The notes under the pieces: generated by a model
Told to the model about the DNA's origin: nothing
The model's input: only the letters and a program-made list of their open reading frames with translations
Database searches by the model: none
Part shown: positions 63,022 to 64,000 of the stretch, piece by piece
How the letters are laid out: every line of letters begins with the position of its first letter
Numbering within the stretch: position 1 is the first letter of the stretch
Made by a program: the position numbers and the translations under genes
From: Nostoc sp. NMS2
GTDB taxonomy: Bacteria; Cyanobacteriota; Cyanobacteriia; Cyanobacteriales; Nostocaceae
Direction of reading: 5' to 3'
DNA length: 64,000 nucleotides
Assembly (NCBI RefSeq): GCF_017115105.1
Contig: NZ_JABXKH010000163.1
Span: 1-64,000, forward strand

Positions 63022-63990
63022 TTAACAGCAACCACCACCGCTATAGTGCCAGGTTGACTTGGTAACAATTATTTCTGCTGACTTGATAGCGGCAAGTTTA
63101 GCAGCAGTTTTATCACACACGGCTGCGGGAATACCTCGCTGGAGTAAATGTCCGGCTGAGTCGTCGAAGAAGGGTTCCGAGCCAGCATAAATTGCTGTTT
63201 TTCCCGTGAAAATACAAGCACCATCTTCTGGAATAGCAACTTTAAAAGAGACAGAATCCAGGCTTTCTAAAAGTAGGTGTTCGTCTAAATTATAAGTCTG
63301 GGAATCTAGTAAACGATAAGGACGACGAGCGCGAATTTCAACTTGACCAAAACCAGCATTTGTAATCCGTTCAGTATACTCTTGATATGTGAGTGCGCCT
63401 GATAAACACATAGCTCTGAGTCGTTCATCTTGTTGAAGATGTGCTGGAATTTGACTAGTGGCAATGGGATCGCTCATCTGCAAACGTCCGCCTGGTTTTA
63501 ATACCCGATAGGCTTCTTTTAAAGCACGGTTTAAATCTTCTGGTTCAAAGATGTTGAAAAGGCAATTCTGCGCCACGATATCGACGCTAGCATCAGCAAC
63601 GGGTAAGTTAAAAGCATCGCCTTCGCGGATTTCTACAAAACTCGTGTCAAACCACGGGTTTTCTTGAGCAGAAATTTCCAGATTGCGTGCGGCTGCTTCC
63701 CGCATGGCTCCAACCGGTTCAACGGCAATTACAGCACCTGCATAGCGGGAAAAATAAGCGAATTGCAACGCTTCTAAGCCGCCACCAACGCCGACATAAA
63801 GCACAGTAGGTTGCTTTCCTAGTTCGGTGGAGTGAACACTAGTGCCACAACCATAGTTCATTTCCTGCATAGCCAAAGGAATTTTCAACCCTGGTAGTTG
63901 CAGGGGTGTACTTTGCACACAACAAAGTCCAACTTGCGGGGTTTCGGCAACTTCGCGGTAGAATTGCGCTGCTGTTTCTAGATAGGTCAT
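63022..63990 (-). CDS. arsM: Arsenite methyltransferase ArsM (arsenosugar biosynthesis type)
   Basis: 322 residues, ATG start at 63990. SAM-binding motif VLYVGVGGGLEALQFAYF near residue 63, then IAVEP and DIVAQNCLFNIF. Arsenic-binding cysteines: the pair VGLCCVQS near 22-24, YGCGTS near 48, and MCLSGAL near 195. C-terminal SGGGCC is a typical ending of cyanobacterial ArsM of this type. It converts arsenite to methylated species, used by ArsS downstream. It is the first gene of the minus-strand series arsM-pit-arsS; no ArsR gene is seen within the window, but the sequence ends 10 bp upstream of the start. Confidence 0.95.
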   Translation of the reverse strand: MTYLETAAQFYREVAETPQVGLCCVQSTPLQLPGLKIPLAMQEMNYGCGTSVHSTELGKQPTVLYVGVGGGLEALQFAYFSRYAGAVIAVEPVGAMREAAARNLEISAQENPWFDTSFVEIREGDAFNLPVADASVDIVAQNCLFNIFEPEDLNRALKEAYRVLKPGGRLQMSDPIATSQIPAHLQQDERLRAMCLSGALTYQEYTERITNAGFGQVEIRARRPYRLLDSQTYNLDEHLLLESLDSVSFKVAIPEDGACIFTGKTAIYAGSEPFFDDSAGHLLQRGIPAAVCDKTAAKLAAIKSAEIIVTKSTWHYSGGGCC

Positions 63991-64000
63991 GCAATTTTGG

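Overview
The window is chromosomal DNA from a filamentous, heterocyst-forming cyanobacterium of the Nostoc/Anabaena type. Evidence: abundant GCGATCGC (HIP1) palindromes; a HetP-family gene; the C-terminal half of dnaE carrying the C-part of the cyanobacterial split intein, nearly the Nostoc punctiforme form; a CyaB-type GAF-GAF-PAS adenylate cyclase; a HstK-type Ser/Thr plus His kinase; heptanucleotide tandem repeats (STRR) and many palindromic interspersed elements. It looks like ordinary chromosome loaded with small repeats, not a plasmid, prophage or genomic island.

Layout. 1-725: 5' end of a 16S rRNA gene leaving on the minus strand, with its promoter. 725-3000: rsmA, ispE and a DUF3082 gene. 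3013-7507: AraC-type response regulator, a 1.4 kb AT-rich gap, a HetP-family gene, a solitary trpC and a GerMN lipoprotein. 7658: tRNA-Gly(CCC), then a nested inverted-repeat element. 8290-11575: secreted protein and CadD-like transporter divergent from a LysR gene, then a pentapeptide-repeat gene. 11854-15000: a 160-bp MITE, two uncharacterised genes (one with a PD-(D/E)XK motif) and dnaE-C. 15514-30219: SGNH hydrolase, PATAN-receiver regulator, a 1.7 kb repeat-rich gap, a membrane protein, the adenylate cyclase and a 2361-residue hybrid kinase.

30401-44500: ccdA-ccsB (cytochrome c maturation), pstS, queF, a cysteine-motif protein, phasin-like and YciI proteins, prolyl iminopeptidase, DUF4232 lipoprotein, GH25 lysozyme, NUDIX, RNA m5C methyltransferase, DUF2157 plus GDYXXLXY pair, and universal stress protein. 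44569-48352: pgk, then a two-gene ATPase plus TOPRIM-like (DUF4276) module and a NUDIX gene. 48510-48782: a 13 x 21-bp minisatellite. 48876-56357: sugar-type ABC ATPase, FAD hydroxylase, SSB, a probable ~300-nt structured RNA with promoter and terminator, a small gene plus HNH endonuclease pair in which the HNH gene is broken by a second copy of the MITE, and a tandem-domain peptide-transporter ATPase. 56402-60765: a transposase remnant, threonine aldolase, and an Mla-type lipid-transport ATPase with an MCE protein. 60897-63990: arsS, a Pit-type transporter and arsM, an arsenosugar biosynthesis cluster.

The items most worth a second look are the ATPase/TOPRIM pair (similar in architecture to known two-gene antiphage systems), the structured RNA at about 52775-53073, the MITE with intact 8-bp target duplications that broke the HNH gene, the 21-bp array open on both strands, and the arsM-pit-arsS cluster.
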